DNA of 64,000 nt, taken from the NCBI GenBank assembly GCA_947494445.1, contig CANLVD010000003.1, forward strand, positions 248,001 to 312,000, given 5' to 3'. The stretch's first letter is position 1; each line of letters opens with the position of its first letter. Both the position numbers and the translations under genes were made by a program. The DNA comes from an uncultured Paracoccaceae bacterium. GTDB taxonomy: Bacteria; Pseudomonadota; Alphaproteobacteria; Rhodobacterales; Rhodobacteraceae. Below, in pieces: positions 25,413 through 33,013 of the stretch. A model generated the notes under the pieces. That model did not search any database, was not told the DNA's origin, and saw only the letters and a program-made list of their open reading frames with translations.

Positions 25413-26141
25413 TCAGATGATCGGCCGCAACTGGACAGTACGTGTGTCCAACAATGCAACTTCTGCCAAAGCATCAATATCGGGGATTCTCAAAGTGCCG
25501 TCAGACCAAACAGCGAGTTGCCGCGCCTTCAATCGTGCAAGGGTCTTGTTCGTATGCACAAGAGACAACCCAAGCGCATCAGCCAAATCCTGTTGCTTGT
25601 AGGGGAGTTTCATCGCGCTGTTGCTTACAAGCTTCAAAGCGGATCCGCGTATGTAGATCCGCGCCAACGCCCAAGCCACTGATTGCAGCGCCGAACGCCG
25701 ACCAAGGGTCGAGAGCGCCTCACCGAGAAAATGTTCTTCTACCGCGGCAAGCCAGGTCAGGGAAAAAGCTCTTTCGGGGCGCTCTTTGAAGAATGTCCAG
25801 ATCTCCGAGCGATCGAACACACATAAGGTCATCTTTGTGGTTGCCTCGACCGAATGCCCCATCTCCCCCATGATGCCAGCTTGCAAACCGACGAAATCAC
25901 CCGGGAAAACCAGACTGACCACATGTCGTGCGCCATTGGATAAAAGCTTGTACCGCAAGCCCATACCATGCAGCGCGGTATAAAGTTGCGGGCTATTCGA
26001 ACCCTCCATCAAAATTGGTGTCCCTGCATCCACGACCAGTTCTCCCACCTTGAATTTCTGCATGAATTTCACGTCGTCAGCACTCATCTCTTCAAAGGCT
26101 GACATCCGCCTCAAGGGGCAATTCTGGCATTTGGTCGACAT
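25413..26141 (-). CDS. Crp/Fnr-family transcriptional regulator with N-terminal CxxC
   Basis: 242 residues: a cyclic-nucleotide-binding fold (about 25-140) and a C-terminal winged helix with YKQQDLADALGLSLVHTNKTLARL as the recognition region. The N-terminus has Cys5 and Cys8 (KCQNCPLR), and only one other Cys (about residue 106) is present. That is one short of the four ligands of classical Fnr, so an Fnr-type [4Fe-4S] cluster is doubtful. Start 26141 (ATG) is preferred over GTG 26150 on ribosome-site spacing. It is divergent from a degenerate receiver protein across 81 bp. No EcfG site precedes it, unlike its neighbours. Confidence 0.85.
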   Translation of the reverse strand: MSTKCQNCPLRRMSAFEEMSADDVKFMQKFKVGELVVDAGTPILMEGSNSPQLYTALHGMGLRYKLLSNGARHVVSLVFPGDFVGLQAGIMGEMGHSVEATTKMTLCVFDRSEIWTFFKERPERAFSLTWLAAVEEHFLGEALSTLGRRSALQSVAWALARIYIRGSALKLVSNSAMKLPYKQQDLADALGLSLVHTNKTLARLKARQLAVWSDGTLRIPDIDALAEVALLDTRTVQLRPII

Positions 26142-26222
26142 GGTTTTCACGCTTTCCTATGTCATAGATTAAAGCAAGCTCTGGTGTGTCGCCTATGATC
26201 ACCCAGTCAGAACGGAGGGGTA

Positions 26223-26591
26223 ATGATGCGCCACATTTTCTACGTAATAGAGCCCGACCCGGTGGTCAGACTTGATCTTAGCACCGCTCTTCCCTCACAG
26301 TTTCCCGAGTGCCAGGTCCACTTTGAAGACGCTCTGAGTGAGGCGCTTAGACCGCCTGACGGAGCGCATTCCTGTGTGTTGGTGAACGGCAGTCTTCCGC
26401 TCGGTGATCGGAAAGATGATCTTTCGGCCTGTGCCAGCCGAGGAATATCAATAATTTTCATCGGGACACCGAAAGAAAGCTTTCCCAACGCACATGTGCT
26501 GGAAACGCCATTCACCAATCGTATGATCTTAGAGGCTGTAACTAATGCCGCCTCTGTTCCGCCTGCGACCCGGCCTGAAGACCATACATAA
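26223..26591 (+). CDS. Degenerate response-regulator receiver domain protein
   Basis: 122-residue stand-alone domain with a CheY-like pattern: IFYVIEPDPVV at strand 1, VLVNGSLPLG at strand 3, IIFIGTP at strand 4 and LETPFTN at strand 5. The phospho-acceptor Asp of strand 3 is replaced (VLVNG), and the usual Lys before the strand-5 Pro is also missing (TPF). It therefore probably works without phosphorylation or as a docking module. GGAGGGG precedes the start. It is divergent from the Crp/Fnr gene and its 3' end overlaps the convergent holin-like gene by 50 bp. I have moderate confidence in the fold. Confidence 0.65.
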   Translation: MMRHIFYVIEPDPVVRLDLSTALPSQFPECQVHFEDALSEALRPPDGAHSCVLVNGSLPLGDRKDDLSACASRGISIIFIGTPKESFPNAHVLETPFTNRMILEAVTNAASVPPATRPEDHT

Positions 26592-26880
26592 ACGCCTGCA
26601 TCACAGGTGGCCCCTTGGTTTCAAGGGGTGCGACCGGATCAGGCTGCGTGGACGAGTCATGGTCCGTGCGGTGGGTTGAGACCCCGACACAGATCAGCCC
26701 CGCGCCCAAGTAAATGGCAGCAATGATCGCGGCGGTTACTTGCATACCCACCATGGGCACCAGCGCCAGCCAGCCCGCAATGGTCAGAAATCCGGTTCCA
26801 ACCGCGCAAAGCAGCAGGCCTCCGGAAAGGAGACCTGCGCGTTTGGCTGTGCGCGCCACTTTCTGTTCGATCCCAAGCAT
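26542..26880 (-). CDS. Phage-holin-superfamily (PF07332-like) membrane protein
   Basis: 112 residues with two membrane segments (about 18-40 and 46-68) and a hydrophilic tail. It resembles the chromosomal 'phage holin family' proteins that accompany DUF883/YqjD genes rather than a prophage lysis protein. No phage genes are nearby. It begins 3 bp after the DUF883 gene, so it shares that gene's candidate EcfG promoter. The role is presumably envelope stress (inference). Confidence 0.7.
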   Translation of the reverse strand: MLGIEQKVARTAKRAGLLSGGLLLCAVGTGFLTIAGWLALVPMVGMQVTAAIIAAIYLGAGLICVGVSTHRTDHDSSTQPDPVAPLETKGPPVMQAFMYGLQAGSQAEQRRH

Positions 26881-26883
26881 CAG

Positions 26884-27216
26884 TTACTTCCGCGAACCGA
26901 TGAAGCCGATCAGGAAGCCCACACCAGCAGCAATGCCAAGCGCAGTGGCAGGTTGGGTCTTGATGAAATCATTCGCCTGACTTTGCAGCTCCATTGCCTG
27001 CAGACGTGCAGTCTCGGCAGAGTCGACCGCTTTCTGCCGCACATCAGTTGCCGTGGACTTCGCGGCTGTTATTGCCTCATCTCCCTTTGCTTTGCCGAGT
27101 ACGGCAATGGAGTGAGTCAGCGAGCTGAGGTCGTCGCGCAAGACTTCAATCTGTGCTGCAAGATCAGCTGCTGCCAGTTCAGTTGTTCCGTTGAGTTTTT
27201 TAGCTGCTGTAGCCAT
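26884..27216 (-). CDS. DUF883/ElaB-YqjD-type membrane-anchored protein
   Basis: 110 residues: a helical, Ala/Lys/Glu-rich cytosolic part (about 1-80) and a C-terminal membrane segment with the GxGFLIGF pattern ending in GSRK, as in ElaB/YqjD. Those relatives bind ribosomes and the inner membrane in stationary phase in E. coli. Start 27216 has AGGAG upstream. A candidate EcfG promoter lies 37 bp upstream. It pairs with the holin-like gene. Confidence 0.78.
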   Translation of the reverse strand: MATAAKKLNGTTELAAADLAAQIEVLRDDLSSLTHSIAVLGKAKGDEAITAAKSTATDVRQKAVDSAETARLQAMELQSQANDFIKTQPATALGIAAGVGFLIGFIGSRK

Positions 27217-27252
27217 GTCGATCTCCTGGTTTGTGATGATCCATGCCTTTTC

Positions 27253-27277
27253 AACACGCCGGAACGCCGAAGGTTCC
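27253..27277 (-). promoter_or_regulatory. Candidate EcfG promoter for the DUF883-holin operon
   Basis: Read on the minus strand: GGAAC (27277-27273), 16 bases, TGTT (27256-27253), 37 bp upstream of the DUF883 ATG. One mismatch to CGTT. Confidence 0.5.
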
Positions 27278-27301
27278 AAGACAACTCAAGAAAAAAAAAC
27301 G

Positions 27302-27327
27302 GGAACCGATGACTGGGATTGCTGGTT
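27302..27327 (+). promoter_or_regulatory. Candidate EcfG promoter for DUF1328-dps
   Basis: GGAAC (27302-27306), 17 bases, GGTT (27324-27327), 54 bp before the DUF1328 ATG. One mismatch in the -10 element. It is divergent from the DUF883 promoter 25 bp away. Confidence 0.5.
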
Positions 27328-27380
27328 GAACTTGGAAATCTCGACAAACCCGTCTGAGTTCACCCAAAGGGAGAAGTCTT

Positions 27381-27542
27381 ATGCTTTACTATTCTATTAT
27401 CTTTCTGGTCATTGCTTTAATTGCTGGAGTATTTGGCTTTGGAGGTATCGCATCTGCATCCGCTGGAATTGCCCAGATTTTGTTCTTTATCTTCCTGGTT
27501 CTCTTCGTCGGCTCGCTCATTCTGCGCGCAGTTCGAGGGTAA
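27381..27542 (+). CDS. DUF1328 (YtjA-family) small membrane protein
   Basis: 53-residue protein, almost entirely hydrophobic: it begins [16 protein letters not shown], continues with [18 protein letters not shown] and ends LRAVRG. This is the DUF1328/YtjA signature of two helices around an FGxGxIAxxxAxIA motif. GGGAG lies just upstream (27370-27374). It is stress-associated in related bacteria. It is first in a unit with dps, 43 bp downstream, behind a candidate EcfG promoter. Confidence 0.9.
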   Translation: MLYYSIIFLVIALIAGVFGFGGIASASAGIAQILFFIFLVLFVGSLILRAVRG

Positions 27543-27585
27543 TTACGGCAACGGATTCTCAGATCAATTTCCAAGAGGTAATGAA

Positions 27586-28083
27586 ATGACACAGCCACTG
27601 AATGTTTTTGCCACGCCGAATGACGTCTCTTCAGGTGTGCGCAACCCCGAGACCATTGCAGACAGTCTTTGCAAGATCCTGGCGGATACATACCATCTGA
27701 CCTTCAAGACACACGCTTTTCACTGGAACGTTGAAGGACCCCTTTTTTACTCTATCCACAAGCTGACCGAGGCGCAGTACGAAAACATGTTTGCGGCGGC
27801 TGATGAACTGGCAGAACGGATGCGAGCCATCGGGCAGATGGCTCCTCTTGCCATGACCACGATCGTCGAGGCTTCTGTGGTTGAAGACCCGTTGTCCATT
27901 CCTTCTGCGGGCGAGATGTGCAGCATGCTGGCTAAAGACCATGAGCGAATTTCTCATAGGCTTCACGCCCTGATCAGGATCGCTGCCGAACAGAACGACC
28001 CGGTGACCGAAGATCTGGCAACTGCCCGGTCTGCCTTCCATGAAAAGGCGGCTTGGATGTTGCGCGCAATCACCGTTTCCTGA
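27586..28083 (+). CDS. dps: Dps-family DNA-binding/ferritin-like protein
   Basis: 165 residues. It forms a dodecameric ferritin-like cage that oxidises and stores iron with hydrogen peroxide and protects DNA. Conserved ferroxidase positions are visible: His46 in HAFHWNVEGP, His58 and Glu62 in SIHKLTE, then AADELAERMR. The start at 27586 is set by AGAGG; the open frame runs upstream in another context and overlaps DUF1328. It is followed by a strong hairpin and transcribed with DUF1328, likely under EcfG. Confidence 0.93.
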   Translation: MTQPLNVFATPNDVSSGVRNPETIADSLCKILADTYHLTFKTHAFHWNVEGPLFYSIHKLTEAQYENMFAAADELAERMRAIGQMAPLAMTTIVEASVVEDPLSIPSAGEMCSMLAKDHERISHRLHALIRIAAEQNDPVTEDLATARSAFHEKAAWMLRAITVS

Positions 28084-28090
28084 ACAGGAA

Positions 28091-28120
28091 AAGCCCCGCC
28101 AAGGTGACTTGGCGGGGCTT
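28091..28120. terminator. Bidirectional terminator between dps and phyR
   Basis: A 13-bp perfect stem (28091-28103 with 28108-28120) has a four-base GTGA loop. On the minus strand it is followed by TTTTCC, while on the plus strand only TT follows. It can serve both convergent genes, and phyR better than dps. Confidence 0.75.
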
Positions 28121-28147
28121 GATACGACATCCGTATTCCGCGTTCCG

Positions 28148-28957
28148 TCAGACTTTCAGCGTTTCAGTCGAGGCAAAGAACATCGCCTGACTGACCGCTG
28201 ACAGAACCTGATTTTGCTCGAATGGTTTCGAAATCAAGAAAGCAGGTTCTGGACGATCACCAGTCAAAAGACGTTCAGGAAATGCAGTGATGAAAATAAC
28301 CGGTACTGTCATCACACTCAGCAAATCATTCACGGCGTCGATGCCGGACGAATTGTCTGCAAGCTGGATATCCGCAAGGATGAGGTTGGGTTCTGTGTCA
28401 TGGCCAAGTTCCACCGCCTCGTTTCGCGTGCGTGCTATGCCGGTCACCTCGTGGCCAAGGCTTGATACAATTGCTTTGAGGTCAGCTGCGATAATCGGCT
28501 CGTCCTCTATGATCATCACCCGTCCTTTGACGCTCTTGGCCAGTTCCTCATTGGCTGTGGTGATCAGACCGCGCACATCCTCCACGTCCAGATCCATGAT
28601 TTTTGCAATTTGGACAGGATTGAATTCTTCGATCGTGCGTAGCAACAGGGCTTCGCGCGAGTTGGGAGTAAGTTTGGCCAAGAGGGCATGAGCCCGACTG
28701 TGCAAATTGTCTTCAGGCTCGGACACAGATTGACCGCTGCTTAGCCAGATCGCGTGGAAACACTTGAACAAGTTCACTTTTACAGGTTGATCATTGTCAA
28801 AGGGAGACCGATCGCTCAGGATGGCTTCGAGAGTTGCAACTGTGTATTTGTCCCCCCTCGCCTGCGACCCGGTCAGCGCACGGGTATACCTGCGCAGATA
28901 GGGCAGTTCTGCAGCAAGAAGATCCGAGAAACTCATCTCCACACTGGTGTCATTCAT
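28148..28957 (-). CDS. phyR: PhyR anti-anti-sigma response regulator
   Basis: 269 residues: an N-terminal sigma-factor-like domain (about 1-140, including the sigma4-like LTPNSREALLLRTIEEF) and a C-terminal receiver (about 145-265). The receiver has the acidic pair in IIEDEP, phospho-acceptor Asp196 in LILADIQLA and the Lys in LISKPFE. When phosphorylated, its sigma-like part binds NepR and frees EcfG. It is divergent from nepR-ecfG and carries an exact EcfG promoter, giving positive feedback. Very secure. Confidence 0.97.
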   Translation of the reverse strand: MNDTSVEMSFSDLLAAELPYLRRYTRALTGSQARGDKYTVATLEAILSDRSPFDNDQPVKVNLFKCFHAIWLSSGQSVSEPEDNLHSRAHALLAKLTPNSREALLLRTIEEFNPVQIAKIMDLDVEDVRGLITTANEELAKSVKGRVMIIEDEPIIAADLKAIVSSLGHEVTGIARTRNEAVELGHDTEPNLILADIQLADNSSGIDAVNDLLSVMTVPVIFITAFPERLLTGDRPEPAFLISKPFEQNQVLSAVSQAMFFASTETLKV

Positions 28958-28983
28958 TTTTTTGACCTTTTTTCATATTTCTT

Positions 28984-29008
28984 GGAACAAACGCGGTAGA
29001 AAGCAGTT
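28984..29008 (+). promoter_or_regulatory. Candidate EcfG promoter for nepR-ecfG
   Basis: GGAAC (28984-28988), 16 bases, AGTT (29005-29008), 27 bp before the first nepR ATG. It is interlocked with the phyR promoter on the other strand: each -35 element lies just beyond the other's -10. Confidence 0.55.
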
Positions 29009-29014
29009 GGTTCC
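28990..29014 (-). promoter_or_regulatory. EcfG promoter for phyR
   Basis: Minus strand: GGAAC (29014-29010), 16 bases, CGTT (28993-28990), an exact consensus, 32 bp upstream of the phyR ATG. Confidence 0.75.
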
Positions 29015-29035
29015 AGTCAGATGTAAATTTTTTAG

Positions 29036-29218
29036 ATGAGGCTCCGCAGACGGATGGCAAGCAGAGATGATCCCAGGAAGGCCCAGAGAGATCGGCTCAT
29101 TGATGATAGTCTCAAGCAGGTCTTTTCAGAACTCGAAGCGGACAAGATGCCAGATGAAATCATCGATCTGCTGAGCGTGCTCAAGGCACAGGACAAAGAG
29201 CTCAAGGATAGAAAATGA
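29036..29218 (+). CDS. nepR: NepR-family anti-sigma factor
   Basis: 60 residues, matching NepR: basic N-terminus, then LIDDSLKQVFSELEADKMPDE and IIDLLSVLKAQ, the two helices that bind EcfG or PhyR. It sequesters EcfG until phosphorylated PhyR titrates it. The start is uncertain: ATG 29036 has no clear ribosome site, and ATG 29054 would give 54 residues. It overlaps ecfG by 4 bp (ATGA), coupling their translation. Confidence 0.93.
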   Translation: MRLRRRMASRDDPRKAQRDRLIDDSLKQVFSELEADKMPDEIIDLLSVLKAQDKELKDRK

Positions 29219-29769
29219 GCAATCCTGACCCCAGAGATGAGCTGGTAACACATTTACCGGCCCTGCGGGCTTTTGCGCTCAGCTTGACCCGCAATCGCGC
29301 AGCTGCGGATGACATGATGCAGGATACAGTGTTGAAGGCCTGGTCAAATATGGACAAATTCGAGGTTGGGACAAACATGCGAGCCTGGCTTTTCACAATC
29401 CTGCGCAATAATTTCTACACGTCCCGGCGCAAATTGAACCGGGAGGTAGCAGACGTAGATAACGTGTTTTCCAACAGTCTTTCGGTCAAGCCAGATCACG
29501 ACGGCCGCTTGCAAATGACGGATTTCAAATCAGCTCTGAACCACTTGCAGGACGAACAACGCGAAGCCTTGATCCTTGTTGGAGCATCGGGCTTCTCCTA
29601 TGAGGAAGCTGCTGAAATGTGTGGCGTTGCAACCGGCACGATAAAAAGCCGTGTGAACCGGGCGCGTGCCCGCCTGTCGGAACTCTTGCATCTTGACGAT
29701 GATGATGCGCTCGAACTCACCGACACAGCCACACTTGCTGTCGTGGGAACGTCGGGGCCGCGTTCGTGA
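29215..29769 (+). CDS. ecfG: EcfG-type RNA polymerase sigma factor
   Basis: 184 residues. Sigma2 (about 10-75) includes NRAAADDMMQDTVLKAWSN and the -10-binding NMRAWLFTILRNNFY. Sigma4 (about 105-160) includes GFSYEEAAEMCGVATGTIKS. It is the general-stress sigma factor of alphaproteobacteria and directs RNA polymerase to GGAAC-N16/17-CGTT sites. It lies between nepR and a histidine kinase gene with 4-bp overlaps on both sides. Confidence 0.96.
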   Translation: MSNPDPRDELVTHLPALRAFALSLTRNRAAADDMMQDTVLKAWSNMDKFEVGTNMRAWLFTILRNNFYTSRRKLNREVADVDNVFSNSLSVKPDHDGRLQMTDFKSALNHLQDEQREALILVGASGFSYEEAAEMCGVATGTIKSRVNRARARLSELLHLDDDDALELTDTATLAVVGTSGPRS

Positions 29770-31475
29770 AGACAGATCCGTGGTGGAATTCGCTGCGCGT
29801 CCAGATGTTGTTGTTTATGACACTGGCCTTGTTCCCTTTGGGCCTCGTTGCGATTTTTCAGACCAATCGCGTCGCAACCGAGGCCGAACGAAATGCAGAA
29901 CTTGCCCTACAGGCGGTCACGGACAGAGCAGCCAAATTTGAGGAATTGACCATCGAACGCGCTTTTGGCACAGCGCGTTTCTTTGCGACTGTTGCAGCTG
30001 ATTTCATCGATAATCCAGAAAGATGCCGCCGTGATCTGGGCAAATTTGTCGATGCAAATCAACAATACAGCTTTATCGGGCTGCTGCCTCTTTCGGGAGT
30101 AATGGTTTGTACATCGTCAGGGGCAACTTTCGACTTCTCAAAATTTCCTGATTTTGAAACCGCGATGGACGCTCAAGAACCGACCATCGCGGTTAATGCA
30201 AATGGTCCGATGAGCCGGCAATCAGTCTTTATCATATCCGAACCATTCAAAATAGACGGAGAGTTTGCCGGCTACATCTCGATTTCCGTGCCCCATGCCA
30301 AACTGCCGATAGAAGATGAAGACCTCAACGAACTCGGCCTGGAAGAGCTTATGACCTTCAATTCAGGAGGGGAGATTCTGACAGCGCGGTCTGACTTGAA
30401 AGCAGCATCGGCCGAACTGCCCGCTGGCTTGGACCTCGTCAGTCTGAGGGACAGCGGCACCACTGCGTTCCACGGAAAAAATGCCCGCGGCGAACGCCGG
30501 ACCTATACGCTGGTGCCGATCCAGGGCAGTCCGGCAACTGTATTGGGCGTTTGGCGTGCTGGCGATGGTCTGGCCAGTGACGCCGCAGCACTTGTAAGAC
30601 CATCCGTCTTTCCGATCCTGATGTGGTTTGCCAGCATGGGTGTGGCAATGTTGTCCATCTACATGCTTGTGACACGACACATCGTGAAATTACGCCGCTC
30701 AATGGACATGTTCACGATAAATCGTCAGGTGAGTGCCATCGACACCAGTCTGGCGATGCCTAATGAACTGCGTGCCTTGAACGAGAATTTTGATCGAATG
30801 ACGAAATACCTCCTTCACGATGAGGCGGAGCTTGAAAACTCGGTTCGGGAAAAGAATGTTTTGGTGAAGGAAATTCACCACCGGGTAAAAAACAACCTTC
30901 AGCTGATTTCCTCGATCATGAATATGCAGATACGATCTGCCAAAGAAGAGGAAACCCGAACTGTCATTTCCAGCCTTCAGGACCGTGTTCGCAGCCTCGC
31001 GACCATTCACCGGGACCTGTACCAGTCGCAAAATGAGGGCATGGTCAATGTCGGCGCTTTGTTGACCGAGATTATGGACAACTCTTTCGAGATTGCCATT
31101 CCTCAGCAGGGCGAGGTCGCGCTCGATGCAAAGTTTGACCCTGTGATGCTTTACCCGGATCAAGCCGTGCCCCTGTCTTTGCTGGCAGCTGAGGGCACCA
31201 CAAATATGATGAAGTATATTGGCTCGTCAGAAGAAAGGGCCCTTCCTTGGGTTCGCGCGACGCTTGTTCAAGAAGACAAGGAGTGTGAGTTGACGCTCGC
31301 GAATTCGGTGGGTCCACATGTCGAAGTCGAGAGTACCGGGTTGGGATCTGATCTGATTGAAGCCTTTGCCATTCAGCTTGGCGGCCACATCGAAATTGAG
31401 AAGACGTCCGGCTCCTACACGATGCGGGTGCGGTTCTCCATTGCCGACTTCGAGCCGGAAATCCGTGACTTCTGA
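29766..31475 (+). CDS. Membrane histidine kinase (HisKA_2), probable PhyR kinase
   Basis: 569 residues starting at GTG (GTGA overlap with ecfG). Membrane segments near 14-32 and 278-303 bracket a periplasmic sensor domain (about 35-275) with Cys residues at 87 and 115. A HAMP-like linker leads to a HisKA_2 dimerisation domain with the phospho-His in KEIHHRVKNNLQLISS (about 372) and an HWE/HATPase_c-like domain. Kinases of this class phosphorylate PhyR in other alphaproteobacteria. Its co-operonic position supports that role here (inference). The stress ligand is unknown. Confidence 0.92.
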   Translation: MKTDPWWNSLRVQMLLFMTLALFPLGLVAIFQTNRVATEAERNAELALQAVTDRAAKFEELTIERAFGTARFFATVAADFIDNPERCRRDLGKFVDANQQYSFIGLLPLSGVMVCTSSGATFDFSKFPDFETAMDAQEPTIAVNANGPMSRQSVFIISEPFKIDGEFAGYISISVPHAKLPIEDEDLNELGLEELMTFNSGGEILTARSDLKAASAELPAGLDLVSLRDSGTTAFHGKNARGERRTYTLVPIQGSPATVLGVWRAGDGLASDAAALVRPSVFPILMWFASMGVAMLSIYMLVTRHIVKLRRSMDMFTINRQVSAIDTSLAMPNELRALNENFDRMTKYLLHDEAELENSVREKNVLVKEIHHRVKNNLQLISSIMNMQIRSAKEEETRTVISSLQDRVRSLATIHRDLYQSQNEGMVNVGALLTEIMDNSFEIAIPQQGEVALDAKFDPVMLYPDQAVPLSLLAAEGTTNMMKYIGSSEERALPWVRATLVQEDKECELTLANSVGPHVEVESTGLGSDLIEAFAIQLGGHIEIEKTSGSYTMRVRFSIADFEPEIRDF

Positions 31476-33013
31476 TGACAGAGCGGGACAAAAACCGACT
31501 GTTCGAGGTTCTTCTGACAGCCGAGGAAGCTTATCCCGCACTGGAGGCGGAATTCCTGCGCGCTGATCAGGAAGTTGTAGCTGGTTTTCGTATTTTTGAT
31601 CCCTTCACCAAACTGCGTTCCGAGAAAGCGAGGGCTATTGGAGACACATGGTTTGATATGATTACCCACACTTTGAACCGGGGGGTCAAAATCTCTTTGA
31701 TTTTGAGTGACTTCGACCCGGTCGCACGACCCGAATTGCACGCCTATGCCTGGGAGTGCGTCCGTGGATTGATCGCGGCAGGCGAAGCGTCGGAGAAACC
31801 GGATCTGATGTCTGCCCGCGCCTCAATGCATCCTGCTCGGGTTGGTTTGTTGCCGAGACTGGTCCTCTGGCCCAAAATACACAAGGAAATCCGCTCAGGG
31901 CTTGCACAGATTAACACGAAAACCGTTACTGACCGAAGGCGTTACTTTGCCCGAGCTCCACGTCTGCAAGATCTTTCAAAATGGCGAAATGATGTGCTGG
32001 TCCCCCGTCTTACGCTGCCTCCCTTGGTTCCCGTGACACATCACCAGAAGCTTGCGGCCTTCGATCGAAAGCGACTTTATGTCGGTGGCCTTGATCTGAA
32101 CGAGAGGCGCTATGACACGCCCAATCACATGCGTGCAGCCAGTGACACTTGGCATGACACTCAGGTTTTGTTGGAAGGAACCGTTGCGGCTGAGGCTGCA
32201 GACCACCTAAAATCATTTGAAGCAACGACCTGCGGAAAGCCCCCGATCTCGGTTAATCATCTTCTAAGGACCATCTCGGCCAAGAGGAAATTTGCATTGC
32301 CCTTTCTGTCACCCAAGACAGTGGTAAGCGAATTGGCGGAAGCGCATGGGAATCAAATTAAAAATGCCAGACATCTGGTCTATCTGGAAACACAGTATTT
32401 TCGTGACACGCGCATGGCCAGGCAACTGGCTGAACGGGCGCAGGAAAATCGGGGTCTATCGCTTATTCTGATACTGCCTGCCGCACCGGAAGATGCAGCA
32501 TTTGTCGATGAACCTACCAGCGATGTTGCATATGGGGAGTATCTTCAGACCAAGGCTCTAGCGATTGTGAATAATGCCTTTGGCAAGCGTGTTTTCATAG
32601 GGTCCCCTGCCCAACCGAGAGCGGTTGAGCCCGACGGGCGGGCGACCCATTTTGGTGCGCCAATCATCTACTTGCATGCCAAGGTTTCTGTATTCGATCA
32701 GACCAGTGCTATCATCTCATCAGCAAACCTGAACGGTCGCAGCATGGCATGGGACACCGAAGCTGGCATCATTACCCGGCGCGACGAGGACGTCAGATTA
32801 CTGAAATCCCGGTGCTTCAATCACTGGTTGGGTCCGGATTGTGGGGATGAATTTCATGATCCAGCAACCGCACAACGTGCCTGGGCAAAACGGGCTTTGG
32901 AAAACGCCCACCGCTCACCGCGTGACCGACAAGGTTTCATCCTACCTTATGACGCCGCTCCGGCAGAAAAGCTGGGGTACAATCTGCCAGGAGTGCCTGA
33001 GGAAATGGCCTGA
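31475..33013 (+). CDS. Phospholipase D-like (cardiolipin-synthase-type) protein
   Basis: 512 residues, cytosolic or peripheral with no membrane helices. Two HKD motifs mark the PLD superfamily: HHQKLAAFD (His190, Lys192, Asp197) followed by YVGGLDLNE, and LHAKVSVFD (His401, Lys403, Asp408) followed by SSANLNGRSM. It could make or remodel phospholipids (cardiolipin) or hydrolyse phosphodiesters. It overlaps the kinase stop by one base, so it is the last gene of nepR-ecfG-HK-PLD. Its 3' end overlaps the convergent AI-2E gene by 67 bp. Confidence 0.88.
   Translation: MTERDKNRLFEVLLTAEEAYPALEAEFLRADQEVVAGFRIFDPFTKLRSEKARAIGDTWFDMITHTLNRGVKISLILSDFDPVARPELHAYAWECVRGLIAAGEASEKPDLMSARASMHPARVGLLPRLVLWPKIHKEIRSGLAQINTKTVTDRRRYFARAPRLQDLSKWRNDVLVPRLTLPPLVPVTHHQKLAAFDRKRLYVGGLDLNERRYDTPNHMRAASDTWHDTQVLLEGTVAAEAADHLKSFEATTCGKPPISVNHLLRTISAKRKFALPFLSPKTVVSELAEAHGNQIKNARHLVYLETQYFRDTRMARQLAERAQENRGLSLILILPAAPEDAAFVDEPTSDVAYGEYLQTKALAIVNNAFGKRVFIGSPAQPRAVEPDGRATHFGAPIIYLHAKVSVFDQTSAIISSANLNGRSMAWDTEAGIITRRDEDVRLLKSRCFNHWLGPDCGDEFHDPATAQRAWAKRALENAHRSPRDRQGFILPYDAAPAEKLGYNLPGVPEEMA

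Noticed and set aside
26542-26880. Prophage remnant because of the holin-family protein
   Set aside because: No other phage genes; this holin-like family is a regular partner of DUF883 proteins in chromosomes.
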